From positions 62,001-126,000 of the forward strand of contig JBKJIQ010000036.1 in the NCBI GenBank assembly GCA_046598395.1: a stretch of DNA of 64,000 nt, written 5' to 3'. The DNA is from JAENVU01 sp046598395. Lineage in GTDB: Bacteria > Actinomycetota > Acidimicrobiia > IMCC26256 > JAENVU01. Shown piece after piece: positions 1-8,315 of this stretch (position 1 is its first letter; the number at the start of each line of letters is the position of its first letter). The position numbers were made by a program, and so were the translations under genes. The notes below the pieces were generated by a model. That model saw only the letters and a list, made by a program, of their open reading frames with translations, did not search any database and had not been told where the DNA came from.

Positions 1-347
1 TCTGCGTATGCGACGGCCCGACGGAAGAAGTCGACTCCCATCAACGTGGGTTCACCGCCCTGCCACGCAATCGTGACCTCGGGGGTGAGCTGAGACTCGA
101 TGACTTGGCGGATATATGTATGCAGCACCTCATCGGCCATCCGGAATCGATCACCTGGGTACAGCTGCTCCTTCTCCAGGAAAAAGCAGTACGAGCAATC
201 GAGATTGCAGATTGGACCCGTTGGCTTGGCGAGCACGTGAAACCCAGGTGGCGCGGTCAGCGGACGATCGGTCGGCAAGGTCGGGAGCGCGGCATTCGCC
301 GCCGCGGTCCCGCCCCGGGGACCCAGCGCAATCGGTACGTCGACCAT
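1..347 (-). CDS. Radical-SAM anaerobic sulfatase maturase-like protein (5' part, runs off window)
   Basis: This minus-strand reading frame starts at an ATG at 345-347 and runs off the left edge, so only about 115 N-terminal residues are visible. After a Pro/Ala-rich leader it reads HVLAKPTGPICNLDCSYCFF, which carries the CxxxCxxC motif that binds the radical-SAM 4Fe-4S cluster. It then reads VTIAWQGGEPTLMG, the GGEPT motif of SAM binding. The spacing and wording of these motifs match anaerobic sulfatase-maturating enzymes, which convert an active-site Cys or Ser of sulfatases to formylglycine. A Cys-type arylsulfatase lies at 52.2 kb in this window and could be a client, but that is inference. 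The SPASM domain with its extra clusters would lie outside the window. Confidence 0.85.
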   Translation of the reverse strand, partial: MVDVPIALGPRGGTAAANAALPTLPTDRPLTAPPGFHVLAKPTGPICNLDCSYCFFLEKEQLYPGDRFRMADEVLHTYIRQVIESQLTPEVTIAWQGGEPTLMGVDFFRRAVAYA

Positions 348-394
348 GGGCCCCGAGCCTAGGGGTGACGACCGGGGACCGGTTCCGAGCGGCT

Positions 395-739
395 TCAGGC
401 GTTGTTGATGCGCGCGTTCTCGAGCCGAACATCGAGAGGAAACCGATCGTCGCCCTCCGGCTTGGGTCCGGCGAACGTGAAGATCATGGTCTGGGTCCCG
501 TACGCCACGAGCCCAGTCTCGGGGTCCCAGAGTTCCAGTTCCAGCGAGGCGTACCCGTCGGACGCACTGCCCTTCGGCACGTAGTCCTCCCATGGCGGGT
601 GGCCCACAACCGGGCGACCTTCGAGGTGGTGGACCCAGATCAGAAACGGTCCGCTCGCCACGGGCTCGGGCGAACGAAGAACGCGACTCGACCCGAACCA
701 GTTGGTCCGGGCCGAGTCTTCAGTGCTTGATGTCAACAA
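395..739 (-). CDS. Acyl-CoA-thioesterase-like C-terminal domain, possibly a fragment
   Basis: The frame encodes about 114 residues from a TTG that is immediately preceded by an in-frame stop. From about residue 30 it reads like the second hotdog half of acyl-CoA thioesterases (GRPVVGHPPW, YASLELELWDPETGLVAYGTQ). The first ~25 residues look unrelated to that fold, so this may be the surviving 3' part of a longer thioesterase gene. It sits between the sulfatase maturase and the anti-sigma-like gene on the same strand. The family assignment rests on motif resemblance only. Confidence 0.45.
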   Translation of the reverse strand: MLTSSTEDSARTNWFGSSRVLRSPEPVASGPFLIWVHHLEGRPVVGHPPWEDYVPKGSASDGYASLELELWDPETGLVAYGTQTMIFTFAGPKPEGDDRFPLDVRLENARINNA

Positions 740-770
740 TCACCGGCCGGAGACACGGCCGATTCGACGG

Positions 771-1535
771 TCAGCCCTCGCCGAGACCCCCGCCAGAACT
801 GTCGGACCCGTCGCCGGACGATCCGGAACCCGAACCGGAGTGGTCCGATCCGCCGTCGCCGGATTGACCGTCCGAGCTGGCGTCCGGGGTCGTGGTGGAA
901 GAGGTCGGATCCTGCGCGTCTTCGCCCTGATGGTCAGCCTCGTCCTGACCCTGATCGTCCGCGGAGTCGTTGCTCTGGTCGTCGCCTTCGTTGTCGGCCG
1001 CGTCGTGGTTCGCCGGGTCATCCGAACCAGGTGTCGCCGCCGGCACACCCGTGGGCGGCTGATCGGAAGGCGATGTCGTGGAGGTCGACTCGTTGTCCTT
1101 TACCTTGGTCTCGTCGGAGGATTCCGCGGGCTCGGTCGAGTCGTTCGCGTCGTCATCGGGAACATCGACGCCAACTTTCGACAAAGCACTGTGCGCAACG
1201 CTCTGCGCCGCGCCCGGTAGTGAGCCGGTGGCAGCGGCGGCGCCGGTCGCGCCGAGGATGATGACCCCGGCCGCAGCCGCGGCTTTCACGGTAAGAAGTT
1301 TGACAAGCACGGGAGACCTCCGGGTCTGCAATGGCGAGCCCGGTTGGCTCACCGATTCGCCTGCGACTCGGGCGAGTTCCGCGAGGTTTGGTGCCGGGGC
1401 CGGAACACCGGCGCGCGCGGCTGCGAGTACCGCAGCAGCCTGGCCGTATCCGGGCGGGGCATCGGCCGGCGCAACGGTTCCGGCAAGGAGCCGTTCCGCA
1501 GTGCCCGCATCGAGGAAGTCGTCGTGGTGAGTCAT
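771..1535 (-). CDS. Anti-sigma-factor-like single-pass membrane protein with long acidic tail
   Basis: The 254-residue protein starts at an ATG that overlaps the stop codon of the upstream ECF sigma factor gene (shared bases 1532-1535), so the two are translationally coupled. Residues 1-75 form a small cytoplasmic part, residues ~80-105 (VKAAAAAGVIILGATGAAAA) form one membrane segment, and residues ~125-254 are a low-complexity Asp/Ser/Gly/Thr-rich tail that would be extracytoplasmic. Many actinobacterial sigma factor genes are followed by this kind of protein, which is presumed to hold the sigma factor at the membrane. No zinc anti-sigma HxxxCxxC motif is visible, so the mode of sigma binding is unknown. 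Confidence 0.7.
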   Translation of the reverse strand: MTHHDDFLDAGTAERLLAGTVAPADAPPGYGQAAAVLAAARAGVPAPAPNLAELARVAGESVSQPGSPLQTRRSPVLVKLLTVKAAAAAGVIILGATGAAAATGSLPGAAQSVAHSALSKVGVDVPDDDANDSTEPAESSDETKVKDNESTSTTSPSDQPPTGVPAATPGSDDPANHDAADNEGDDQSNDSADDQGQDEADHQGEDAQDPTSSTTTPDASSDGQSGDGGSDHSGSGSGSSGDGSDSSGGGLGEG

Positions 1536-2158
1536 GGCACTTCCGGAATCACCAGACTGGCTCCGTCCGTTACAACCGGTTGAGAAAAATGTGCAGCGAG
1601 GGTCCGCAGCCCGCGATGGGCCACCACCCGCACGTGTCCCGGAGTGAGTCCCAGCAGCTCTGCGATCTCGGGCACCGAGAGCCCACCGACCACACGGAGC
1701 AGCACGACCTCGGCCTGGAGTTCGGGTAACGAACGGCCGATGAGTTCTACGGCTTCCGCCGCGTCGAACTCCGCCAACACGATCGCTTCGGGGTCGTTCT
1801 CGACGCCGCGCGTGGGCAAAGCGCGGGGCCCGTCCGGGAGGGTGACCGGGTCATACACGTCCGCGTGGTCACGGCGGCGGCGGCGGAGTTCGTTCAGGAG
1901 CCTCCGGCGCACAATCGTGAACAGCCAGGCCCGAAATCCGGCTTCGTCGCCCTCGAATCGTCCGAGGCTGCGAGCTACATCGAGCCAAACCGTGGCCGCA
2001 ACATCCTCGGCGTCGGATGGGATGCGACCCCGAAGGAAGCCCAGGACGCTGGGAGCGAACTCACCGTAGAGCGCGGCGAATCCCCACTCTTCACCCGCGC
2101 CGGCCGCGGCCCGCGCGCCGTCGAAGTCATCGCCGAGCACCCTCACGTATCGGCGCAT
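1532..2158 (-). CDS. ECF-type RNA polymerase sigma factor
   Basis: The 208-residue protein contains a region-2 segment (DAEDVAATVWLDVARSLGRF, then FRAWLFTIVRRRLLNELRR) and a region-4 helix-turn-helix (LPELQAEVVLLRVVGGLSVPEIAELLG followed by VRVVAHRGLRTL), the two-domain layout of extracytoplasmic-function sigma factors. I chose the ATG at 2158, which has GGAG a few bases upstream; an in-frame TTG at 2167 is the alternative. It is the fourth gene of a minus-strand operon and overlaps the ferric-reductase-like gene upstream and the anti-sigma-like gene downstream. The arrangement suggests it is controlled by that membrane protein and may direct transcription of the flavin/ferric-reductase genes. 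Confidence 0.88.
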   Translation of the reverse strand: MRRYVRVLGDDFDGARAAAGAGEEWGFAALYGEFAPSVLGFLRGRIPSDAEDVAATVWLDVARSLGRFEGDEAGFRAWLFTIVRRRLLNELRRRRRDHADVYDPVTLPDGPRALPTRGVENDPEAIVLAEFDAAEAVELIGRSLPELQAEVVLLRVVGGLSVPEIAELLGLTPGHVRVVAHRGLRTLAAHFSQPVVTDGASLVIPEVP

Positions 2159-2720
2159 CCGCTCCAAAACCCAACCGGGCGGAACGACCCATCTTCTTCG
2201 CCCTCATCTCCGAAATACGCCGATTGAACAAGATCGCCACCGTGGCGGTGGTAATGCCAACCGCCGCGAGCGAGATCGGATTCAATGCATCGGTTCCGGC
2301 GCTGAGGTAGTGGATCGTGGCGAGTAGGTACAGCGGGAGCGCCATCACGTGAATACGACGCCACACCCGCGCCGGCAGACGCTTGCGAGCCAACGACGTG
2401 AGTTCAACCGCGAGCAAGAGGTAGAAGCCCACCACTCCCCACGCCACCGCGACCGGATGCCATGTGGACGCGAAGGGAACGAGAACGTCTGCGAGACCGA
2501 TCGTGGTGTAGGAGTCCGCAAGAATCGCCATCACGTGGACACCCACGAAGATCGTGGCGAGTCCGCCCAGGAATCGGTGAAGGTCCAAGATCCACGCCGG
2601 ACGCACACCGAACGGCCGCACCCGTCCGGAAAGCCACAGGCCCCAGACCACGCTGGCGGCCAGCAGCGCCCAGGCGACGATTCCGCCGGCGCGGGCGGTG
2701 TACCAGAACAGTTGACTCAT
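2127..2720 (-). CDS. Ferric-reductase-like transmembrane haem protein
   Basis: The 197-residue protein has about six hydrophobic segments. His residues lie on them in the pattern of di-haem ferric reductase-like domains (DLHRFLGGLATIFVGVHVMA, then RRIHVMALPLYLLATIHYL). Such proteins carry electrons across the membrane, often together with a flavinylated or FMN-binding partner. The start ATG at 2720 overlaps the stop of the ApbE gene (bases 2717-2720), and the 3' end overlaps the sigma factor gene. Pairing with an ApbE flavin transferase supports a role in extracytoplasmic electron transfer; the electron donor and acceptor cannot be told from sequence. Confidence 0.8.
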   Translation of the reverse strand: MSQLFWYTARAGGIVAWALLAASVVWGLWLSGRVRPFGVRPAWILDLHRFLGGLATIFVGVHVMAILADSYTTIGLADVLVPFASTWHPVAVAWGVVGFYLLLAVELTSLARKRLPARVWRRIHVMALPLYLLATIHYLSAGTDALNPISLAAVGITTATVAILFNRRISEMRAKKMGRSARLGFGADAPIREGARR

Positions 2721-3640
2721 GCCACGCCCTCCAGGGTCCGAGCGAACTGCGACCAATGTGGGCCAACCACACAGCCCGCATCGGTGACAACCATCGCGGT
2801 TGCCCCGAGCCGTTCCGCGAGATCGATGCCCGCCACCCGATCCAAGAACGCGACCGTGCTCAGGACTTCTCCACGCCAACCAAGGGATGCGATCGCGGTG
2901 GCGTGTAGGACGGGAGTGACCGCGCTCGTTCCGGTGAGTGGATCGATCACATGGTGGTGTTCCACGCCGTCGGCGGTCTGCCACCGCCGACGAGACTGGG
3001 ATGTGGTGGCAATCGCGCCTTCCGCGATCGCCACGTACGCCACCGGATCGTCATCGGAGCGATCCCGCACTGCGACGATCCATGCATCTCCGCTGGGAGC
3101 AACACCCGAGACCCGCACGTCGCCACCGATATTGATGGACACCCCCGCCACGCCGAGGCTTCGCAACTCTTCGGCGACGAAGTCCGCCGCGAGTCCCTTG
3201 GCAATACCCCCCGGGTCAAAGCGAGCGGAACCCGTGAGCCGGACCGTGCTGCGGGCCGCGTCGACGTCGATCGCGTCACTCGGCGATGCGCTCATCGGTT
3301 CCGACGACCCACCACTGGGATGGGCGATCCGTTCGAACGTCTCCCGGTACCCGATCGCTTCGAGCGCGGTGAGCTGGAGCGGGTCGAACCGACCGCCGCT
3401 CAACTCCATGCCCTCCCGCGCGCACCTCATCAAGGTGACGGTCTCGGCGGAGACTCTGATCGGCACGCCCCGTGCGCGGTTCACCCGCGAGACCTCACTG
3501 GAGGGCACAAACCGGCTCCAGCGTTGTTCGAGATCGCGAATCCGATCGCGAGCGATCCTGAGCACGTGCGGATCGCCATCCACCACCGTGACTTCGACCT
3601 CGGTCCCCATCGCACGGAAACGGTCGACCACAACATCCAC
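2717..3640 (-). CDS. apbE: ApbE-family FAD:protein FMN transferase
   Basis: ApbE enzymes attach FMN to Ser/Thr of extracytoplasmic electron-transfer proteins using FAD and Mg2+. The sequence shows the family marks: RAMGTEVEVTV near the N-terminus, the substrate-pocket stretch DPGGIAKGLAADF, INIGGDVR, and the C-terminal HHVIDPLTGTS with the metal-binding Asp. A GTG at 3640 is the likely start: it lies 2 bases after the stop of the upstream small gene and gives 307 residues, close to the usual family length. No lipobox or clear signal peptide is seen. The neighbouring ferric-reductase-like protein is the natural partner, but no obvious FMN-acceptor domain is encoded beside it. Confidence 0.9.
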   Translation of the reverse strand: MDVVVDRFRAMGTEVEVTVVDGDPHVLRIARDRIRDLEQRWSRFVPSSEVSRVNRARGVPIRVSAETVTLMRCAREGMELSGGRFDPLQLTALEAIGYRETFERIAHPSGGSSEPMSASPSDAIDVDAARSTVRLTGSARFDPGGIAKGLAADFVAEELRSLGVAGVSINIGGDVRVSGVAPSGDAWIVAVRDRSDDDPVAYVAIAEGAIATTSQSRRRWQTADGVEHHHVIDPLTGTSAVTPVLHATAIASLGWRGEVLSTVAFLDRVAGIDLAERLGATAMVVTDAGCVVGPHWSQFARTLEGVA

Positions 3641-3642
3641 GG

Positions 3643-4002
3643 TCAGCTCGCCTGCGACGAAGTATGCGCGGCCACCGGGACACTCGCGGACCCATTCGTG
3701 GCACCCCAACCCGTTCCGGCGTTCGAGGTCACGGGGCTCGTGGCCGCCGCGTTCAAGGCTGCCGCATTCGAAATCGCGGTCTCGGCGCCCGCGGTCTGGG
3801 TGGTACCCGCGGTCGCCTTCGTCGATTGGTGAGTGGTGGTGGTGGTGCTCGAGGTGGCCGTCGCCATTCCCACCCCCAGCGTGGCCATGCCAGCCAAGCT
3901 CAGCAAGCCGCTGAGTATGCGAGATCGATGCGCGGGTCGGCGCCGGGTTGGGCGCGCGGGGAGGGAACGCCGATCGATGTTCGGAACTCGTTCAATCGTC
4001 AT
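3643..4002 (-). CDS. Small Thr/Ala/Ser-rich membrane or exported protein
   Basis: The 119-residue protein has an Arg-rich N-terminus (residues 10-28), one hydrophobic segment (about residues 31-50, LSGLLSLAGMATLGVGMATA) and a low-complexity Thr/Ala/Ser/Asn tail that would lie outside the cell. It is the first gene of the ApbE/ferric reductase/sigma operon, and its stop codon is 2 bases from the ApbE start. I do not recognise a family. It could be the exported partner or flavin acceptor of the system, but no classical FMN-binding motif is visible. The start at 4002 avoids a run of unlikely residues in the longer frame. Confidence 0.55.
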   Translation of the reverse strand: MTIERVPNIDRRSLPARPTRRRPAHRSRILSGLLSLAGMATLGVGMATATSSTTTTTHQSTKATAGTTQTAGAETAISNAAALNAAATSPVTSNAGTGWGATNGSASVPVAAHTSSQAS

Positions 4003-4118
4003 GCCCGCGATGTTGCAGTGCGCGGGTAAGACCTCCCCGAGCGCCATGTAAGAGATCGGCAAGAAGCCTGTCCCTGCGTCTTACCTTGCTCTCGCGTGCG
4101 GGCCATACAGTCAAGCGC

Positions 4119-4799
4119 ATGGATCAGGCCCGGGTACTCGTCGCCGAAGACGACCGCAGCGTGCGTGAATCGTTGGTCATGGCCCTCGAGCTCGAGGGCT
4201 ACACAGTGCATGCGGCTACCGACGGCGAGAAGGCACTCGCCGCATTCGACACCTTCGATCCGGACCTCCTCGTGCTGGATGTGATGATGCCGACGGTTGA
4301 CGGCCTCACCGTGTGTCGACGATTGCGATCTCGCCAGGTGACGACTCCGATCCTGGTACTCACGGCTCGCGATCAAGTCTCCGATCGCGTGACCGGTCTC
4401 GACGCCGGCGCGGATGACTACCTGGTGAAGCCGTTCTCGCTCGATGAACTCCTCGCGCGTATGCGCGCCCTGCTGCGCCGGAACCACGTGCAGGCCGACG
4501 AGCCCGCGCTCACGGTTGCGAACCTCACGCTCGATCCCCTGCGGCGCCTCGTCACACGCGCCGGGCGGGTCATCGATCTCACCAAAACAGAGTTCGACCT
4601 CCTGGCACTGCTCATGGAGAACGTCGGCATCGTCCTCTCGCGTGACCAGATCTACGAACACATCTGGGGTTACAACTTCGAGACCGGATCCCGATCGCTC
4701 GACGTCTATATCGGATATCTGCGGCGCAAGACCGAGGCCGAAGGCGAGTCGCGGTTGGTCCACACCATGCGCGGCGTGGGCTACGTGGTGCGGCCGTGA
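4119..4799 (+). CDS. OmpR-family response regulator
   Basis: The 226-residue protein has an N-terminal receiver domain with the acidic pair at residues 10-12 (EDD), phospho-acceptor Asp54 in LLVLDVMMP and the conserved Lys in DDYLVKPFS. It is followed by a winged-helix DNA-binding domain of the OmpR/PhoB type (LTKTEFDLLALLMEN, then VDVYIGYLRRK-like and MRGVGYVVR). The ATG at 4119 is used because the frame further upstream has no receiver homology. Its stop overlaps the GTG start of the histidine kinase by 4 bases, so it forms a coupled pair with it. It resembles MprA/TcrA-type actinobacterial regulators; the target genes are unknown. Confidence 0.93.
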   Translation: MDQARVLVAEDDRSVRESLVMALELEGYTVHAATDGEKALAAFDTFDPDLLVLDVMMPTVDGLTVCRRLRSRQVTTPILVLTARDQVSDRVTGLDAGADDYLVKPFSLDELLARMRALLRRNHVQADEPALTVANLTLDPLRRLVTRAGRVIDLTKTEFDLLALLMENVGIVLSRDQIYEHIWGYNFETGSRSLDVYIGYLRRKTEAEGESRLVHTMRGVGYVVRP

Positions 4800-6160
4800 G
4801 TCTTCGGTGGCGGATCGCGCTCGGCATGGCCGCGATCGCGGCGTTGGTCTCCACGCTCGGCGCCGTCGCCGCGTTCCTCAATACCGCTGACCGCCTCGAG
4901 ACCAGCATCGACGAATCGCTCTTGAGCACCGCCCGAGACCTCAGCGCAGCACCCGATCGAAGTCCTGATGGCCATGAAGGCTCGCGGGCCGACTCGCCCA
5001 CCGAGTTCTCCAAGGAGTGCCCGCCCACGGGGCTGCTGCAACCGGCGAACGCGGCCCAGATCATCACCGCCACCAACAAGATGGTGCCGTGTCTCCAAGA
5101 AGGCGTGACCCTTCCTGTCACCCTCGACGCGGTCAACGCGGCTCGCCGCTACGGGCAATATCGGCTCGAAACCGTGAGCGTTTCCGACACGGGCTACCGC
5201 GTGGTGACGTTCGTCCGGAAGGACGGCACGGTGCTCCAACTCGGTCGGAGCCTGAACGAGAACAACGACGTCCTCGGATCATTAGGGATCCGCCTCGCCC
5301 TGTTCACCGGCGCGGGAATCGCCGCCGCGGCCGCTCTCGGTTGGCTGCTCGCAACCCGGATCGTCAGACCGATCGAGCGGCTTCGAACCGCGGCCGAAGA
5401 GATCGCACGCACCCGCGAACTCACGAGCGACTTCCCACCCGCCGGCGGTGGCGAGGTCGGCAGCCTGACCACCAGCTTCGCCACGATGGTCGATGCACTC
5501 GCAGACTCACGTCGCCAACAACAACAGCTCGTCGCCGATGCCAGCCACGAACTCCGCACGCCCCTCACCAGCCTTCAGACCAACGCCGAACTCCTCGATC
5601 GCGGCGATCGACTCACCGCCGCGCAACGCCATCAAGTTTCCGAGGGCATCCAGTTCGAGGTGGGTGAGCTGACCGACCTGGTCGGTGAACTCGTGGACTT
5701 GGCGCGCGATCCGGGTGCCGACAACGAAGCGGTCGAGTCGGTTGATCTCTTCCAACTCGCGACCGCGACCGCGGTGTCCGCTCGGCGCCGCACCGACCGA
5801 CCGGTCGAGGTCATCCTCGATCCTGACCACCCTGCGGCGATGATCGACGGTCGACCCAAGGGCCTCGCGCGTGCCGTTTCGAACTTGGTGGACAATGCGA
5901 TCAAACACGGCGCCGGTCCGATCGAGCTGTCGGTGCACGAGGGAACCGTCGAGGTACGCGATCATGGACTTGGGATACCCGACGCCGATCTCTCACGCGT
6001 GTTCGACCGTTTCTATCGCGCCGACGTTGCCCGCACCGCTCCGGGTTCGGGGCTCGGCCTCGCCATCGTGGCCCAAGTGGTCGAGCACCACCGCGGGACG
6101 GTCTTCGCGAGGAACCATCCTGACGGAGGCGCGATTGTGGGGTTCACACTCCCGCTCTGA
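4796..6160 (+). CDS. HAMP-domain sensor histidine kinase
   Basis: The 454-residue protein has two membrane segments (about residues 8-28 and 165-187) that enclose an extracytoplasmic sensor region. A HAMP linker follows (~188-240), then a HisKA domain with the phospho-acceptor His251 in ADASHELRTPL and an HATPase domain with N-box VSNLVDNAIKHG, VRDHGLGIP and GSGLGLAIV. This is the standard layout of an MprB-like kinase. The GTG start overlaps the stop of the response regulator gene, so the two are made together. Two Cys residues lie in the sensor region (CPPTG, VPCLQ), which could form a disulfide. Confidence 0.92.
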   Translation: MSLRWRIALGMAAIAALVSTLGAVAAFLNTADRLETSIDESLLSTARDLSAAPDRSPDGHEGSRADSPTEFSKECPPTGLLQPANAAQIITATNKMVPCLQEGVTLPVTLDAVNAARRYGQYRLETVSVSDTGYRVVTFVRKDGTVLQLGRSLNENNDVLGSLGIRLALFTGAGIAAAAALGWLLATRIVRPIERLRTAAEEIARTRELTSDFPPAGGGEVGSLTTSFATMVDALADSRRQQQQLVADASHELRTPLTSLQTNAELLDRGDRLTAAQRHQVSEGIQFEVGELTDLVGELVDLARDPGADNEAVESVDLFQLATATAVSARRRTDRPVEVILDPDHPAAMIDGRPKGLARAVSNLVDNAIKHGAGPIELSVHEGTVEVRDHGLGIPDADLSRVFDRFYRADVARTAPGSGLGLAIVAQVVEHHRGTVFARNHPDGGAIVGFTLPL

Positions 6161-6318
6161 TCGCTCACCTCTTTCTGGGTCGGGGTGAGGTGGAGTGCTC
6201 GGGTTCCTCCACGCGCGAGAGCGGACCCGCCAAGCTCATGCTCAGCGGGTCCGCGCCAAGGGGGGACTCTTGGGATCGGTTCAGTTGCCGTTCGGCGTGC
6301 TCGCTCCTGACGGCGCTC

Positions 6319-6519
6319 CCGGTACCGGCCGAGCGCTTCTTTTCGAATGTGGTCGGGCTCGAACTCGCCGAGGTGCGCACCGACGACGCACGTATGCGTC
6401 TGCCGTTCCGATCGGAACTCTGTCAAGCAGAGGTCCGCGCCGAGGCCACCGGCGACGTTGTGGCCGAAGGGTGGATGACCTACAAAGTGTCCGCGCCTCG
6501 GAAGCTCGAGCCAAGCTGA
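6319..6519 (+). pseudogene. PaaI-like hotdog thioesterase with internal deletion
   Basis: The frame reads ERFFSNVVGLELAEVRTDD and MRLPFRSELCQ, the start of a PaaI-type thioesterase. It then jumps directly to AEVRAEATGDVVAEGWMTYK, which is the end of the same fold. The central ~70 residues that carry the HGG catalytic helix are missing, so the product cannot be an active enzyme even though the reading frame is kept. An upstream in-frame ATG at 6190 gives a non-homologous leader. It is called a pseudogene because of the missing catalytic core. Confidence 0.65.
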
Positions 6520-6594
6520 GTTACCTTCGTCGTGATCCACACCCGTGTGCGGCCATTACAATCCTGCATTCCGCCCGGACCAAGGATTGAACCG

Positions 6595-7053
6595 ATGAGT
6601 GACCCGACCTTCCCGCGTGCCGAAGTGGAGGCGGCGTTCCACCAGTTCGTCGCGGTCGGCGACTCCGGCGACTGGAACGCTTGGGCCGACCTCCATGGCG
6701 AAGACTGCGTATGGGTCGAGCACCACTTCGGCACCATTGTCGGGCGCGACGCAATCCGCGCCAAGATCACCGAGCTCATGGCACCGGTGCCGATGATGCA
6801 GTTTCCCGTCGAGTGGTTCATGATCGACGGCAACCGCGTGGTGTTCTACCCCTGGCAGGTGTTCCCCGATCCGGCCGGCGGCGATGCCGAGTACCGGTTC
6901 GGTTGCATCACCGTGCTCGAGTACGCGGGCAACGGAGAGTGGTCCCGCCAAGAAGACATCTACAACCCTTCGGAAGGCGAAGCCGTCGTCACCCGCTGGC
7001 TCACCGACGGCGGCCAACTCGCAGGCGACCCCGGCGCAATCGGCCTGAGCTAA
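6595..7053 (+). CDS. NTF2/SnoaL-like protein
   Basis: The 152-residue protein (FHQFVAVGDSGDWNAWADLH, EHHFGTIVGRDAIR, VVFYPWQVF) has the alpha+beta cone pattern of nuclear-transport-factor-2-like proteins, a fold used by many small isomerases, dehydratases and hydroxylases acting on steroids or other hydrophobic ligands. The start ATG at 6595 is chosen because homology begins there. No neighbour reveals the substrate. It lies between two decayed genes, and its own frame appears intact. Confidence 0.75.
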   Translation: MSDPTFPRAEVEAAFHQFVAVGDSGDWNAWADLHGEDCVWVEHHFGTIVGRDAIRAKITELMAPVPMMQFPVEWFMIDGNRVVFYPWQVFPDPAGGDAEYRFGCITVLEYAGNGEWSRQEDIYNPSEGEAVVTRWLTDGGQLAGDPGAIGLS

Positions 7054-7111
7054 GCCTGAGCTGCGCTCGAGAAGTTCGCCGCGACGCCCACGTTGCTCGC
7101 GGCAGGTCGGT

Positions 7112-7450
7112 TGGATAAGACGGCACCGAATGGGAAACGGGCCAAGACCCGCGGGTCGCGTCCCCTCGCGGTGATCGTGGTGCACGTGTCCTATGGGGCG
7201 TACGTGCGGGGACACACCGTTCCGGGTGAGATCTGCGAGATCGAAGGCGCGGGACCCATCACCGTCGCCACCGGTGGCCTCACCAGCCTCACCAGCCTCA
7301 CCAACCTCGGCCGCCTCTGTCACCACCACCACCTCAAAACCCTCAAAGACCTCCGAAGAACCGGCCCCCACGGCAATCAAAAGCTCGTAACAAAAGCAGA
7401 GTTCGAAGGAGCGGGCCCCGGCCCCTCAGCAACCCCAGCTCGAACCAGGC
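7112..7450 (+). pseudogene. DUF222/HNH endonuclease-type protein, decayed remnant
   Basis: One plus-strand frame holds the tail of a DUF222 domain (RGHTVPGEICEIEGAGPITVA) and then, after a short repetitive bridge of CTCACCAGC-type 9-mers near 7277-7306, a piece of an HNH nuclease core (LCHHHHLKTLKDLRRTGPHG). In intact family members these parts are separated by more residues and preceded by ~250 residues that are absent here. The frame has no plausible start and runs on into the antisense of the hydrolase gene. This is a relic of the abundant actinobacterial 13E12/HNH family and fills the 7054-7452 gap. Confidence 0.55.
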
Positions 7451-7452
7451 CG

Positions 7453-8283
7453 CTAGTCGTGCGCGGCGAGCCAGGAGAGGAGGTCGGCGGTGACGTCGTC
7501 GCGATTGATCTCGTTGAACATCTCGTGGCGGCCGTCGGGATAACAGAGGAAGCTGACGTCCGCAACCCCCAAGGCGCGATACGCGTCTACGAGTGCTTGG
7601 CCGCCGGCCGCGCCACCCACGGGATCGACGGCGCCGTTGAGCACGAGGATCGGCAGGCCACGCGGGATCGCATCCGTAGGCGGTCCCGCGAGGTAGGCCA
7701 TCTCGTCGTAGGGAAAGTCGGCGGGAAATCCACACCAAGGATCGGCCACGTACTTTGCGACTTCGGACGCGTCGCGGCTCAACCAGTCCGACGGTGTTGC
7801 CGCGGGCTCGAAGGCGTCGTTGAAGGAGTCCGGTGACGGGAACGGTGGAACCATGAGCGTGGAACCGGAGAGCACAAGTCCGGTGAGTTCACTCCCCCAT
7901 CGCAGCGCGAACTGCTGAGCCAACAACGATCCCCAACTGTGACCGAGCAGAAAAAACGGAAGACTCCGATGTTGCGCGCGGGCGAACTCACTCACGGCGT
8001 GGAGCGCATCGAGCGTGCCTGCCATACCCCGAGGTCCGAGCGGGCCGAGACCCCCCGCAGCAACGCCGGTCCGGCCGTGGCCCCGGTGATCATCCGCGTA
8101 GACCGTGTAACCCGCAGCGGTGAGTCCCCGAGCGAGCCGCTCGTATCGCAACGCGTGTTCGCCGAGTCCATGAGCGATGTGCACCACCGCGCGGGCCGGA
8201 ACCGATCCGGTCCATCGGTGACCGAAGATCGTGGCGCCATCCGCGTCGGTCAACGAGAAGTCGGCATCACGGAAATCGTCCAT
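7453..8283 (-). CDS. Alpha/beta hydrolase, monoacylglycerol lipase / serine aminopeptidase S33 type
   Basis: The 276-residue protein has HIAHGLGEHALRYERLA near the N-terminus, ADDHRGHGRTG, and the nucleophile elbow LLGHSWGSLLA with the catalytic Ser. The Asp (NGAVDPVGG) and His (DGRHEMFNE) complete the triad at the expected distances. This pattern is typical of monoglyceride lipases and lysophospholipase-like S33 hydrolases, which cleave monoacylglycerols or other esters. The ATG at 8283 starts just before the conserved region. It appears monocistronic and complete. Confidence 0.87.
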   Translation of the reverse strand: MDDFRDADFSLTDADGATIFGHRWTGSVPARAVVHIAHGLGEHALRYERLARGLTAAGYTVYADDHRGHGRTGVAAGGLGPLGPRGMAGTLDALHAVSEFARAQHRSLPFFLLGHSWGSLLAQQFALRWGSELTGLVLSGSTLMVPPFPSPDSFNDAFEPAATPSDWLSRDASEVAKYVADPWCGFPADFPYDEMAYLAGPPTDAIPRGLPILVLNGAVDPVGGAAGGQALVDAYRALGVADVSFLCYPDGRHEMFNEINRDDVTADLLSWLAAHD

Positions 8284-8315
8284 GCAGGCATCATCGCAGC
8301 TCGTCCGCCCCACTC

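Noticed and set aside
2349..3914. A 521-residue plus-strand frame opposite the ApbE/ferric reductase genes
   Set aside because: Both opposite-strand genes are clear family members, and this frame is Arg/Ser/Pro-rich shadow sequence.
7277..7306. Tandem CTCACCAGC-like repeats, considered as a CRISPR or minisatellite array
   Set aside because: Only about three imperfect 9-base units without spacers, inside the HNH remnant; far too short for CRISPR.
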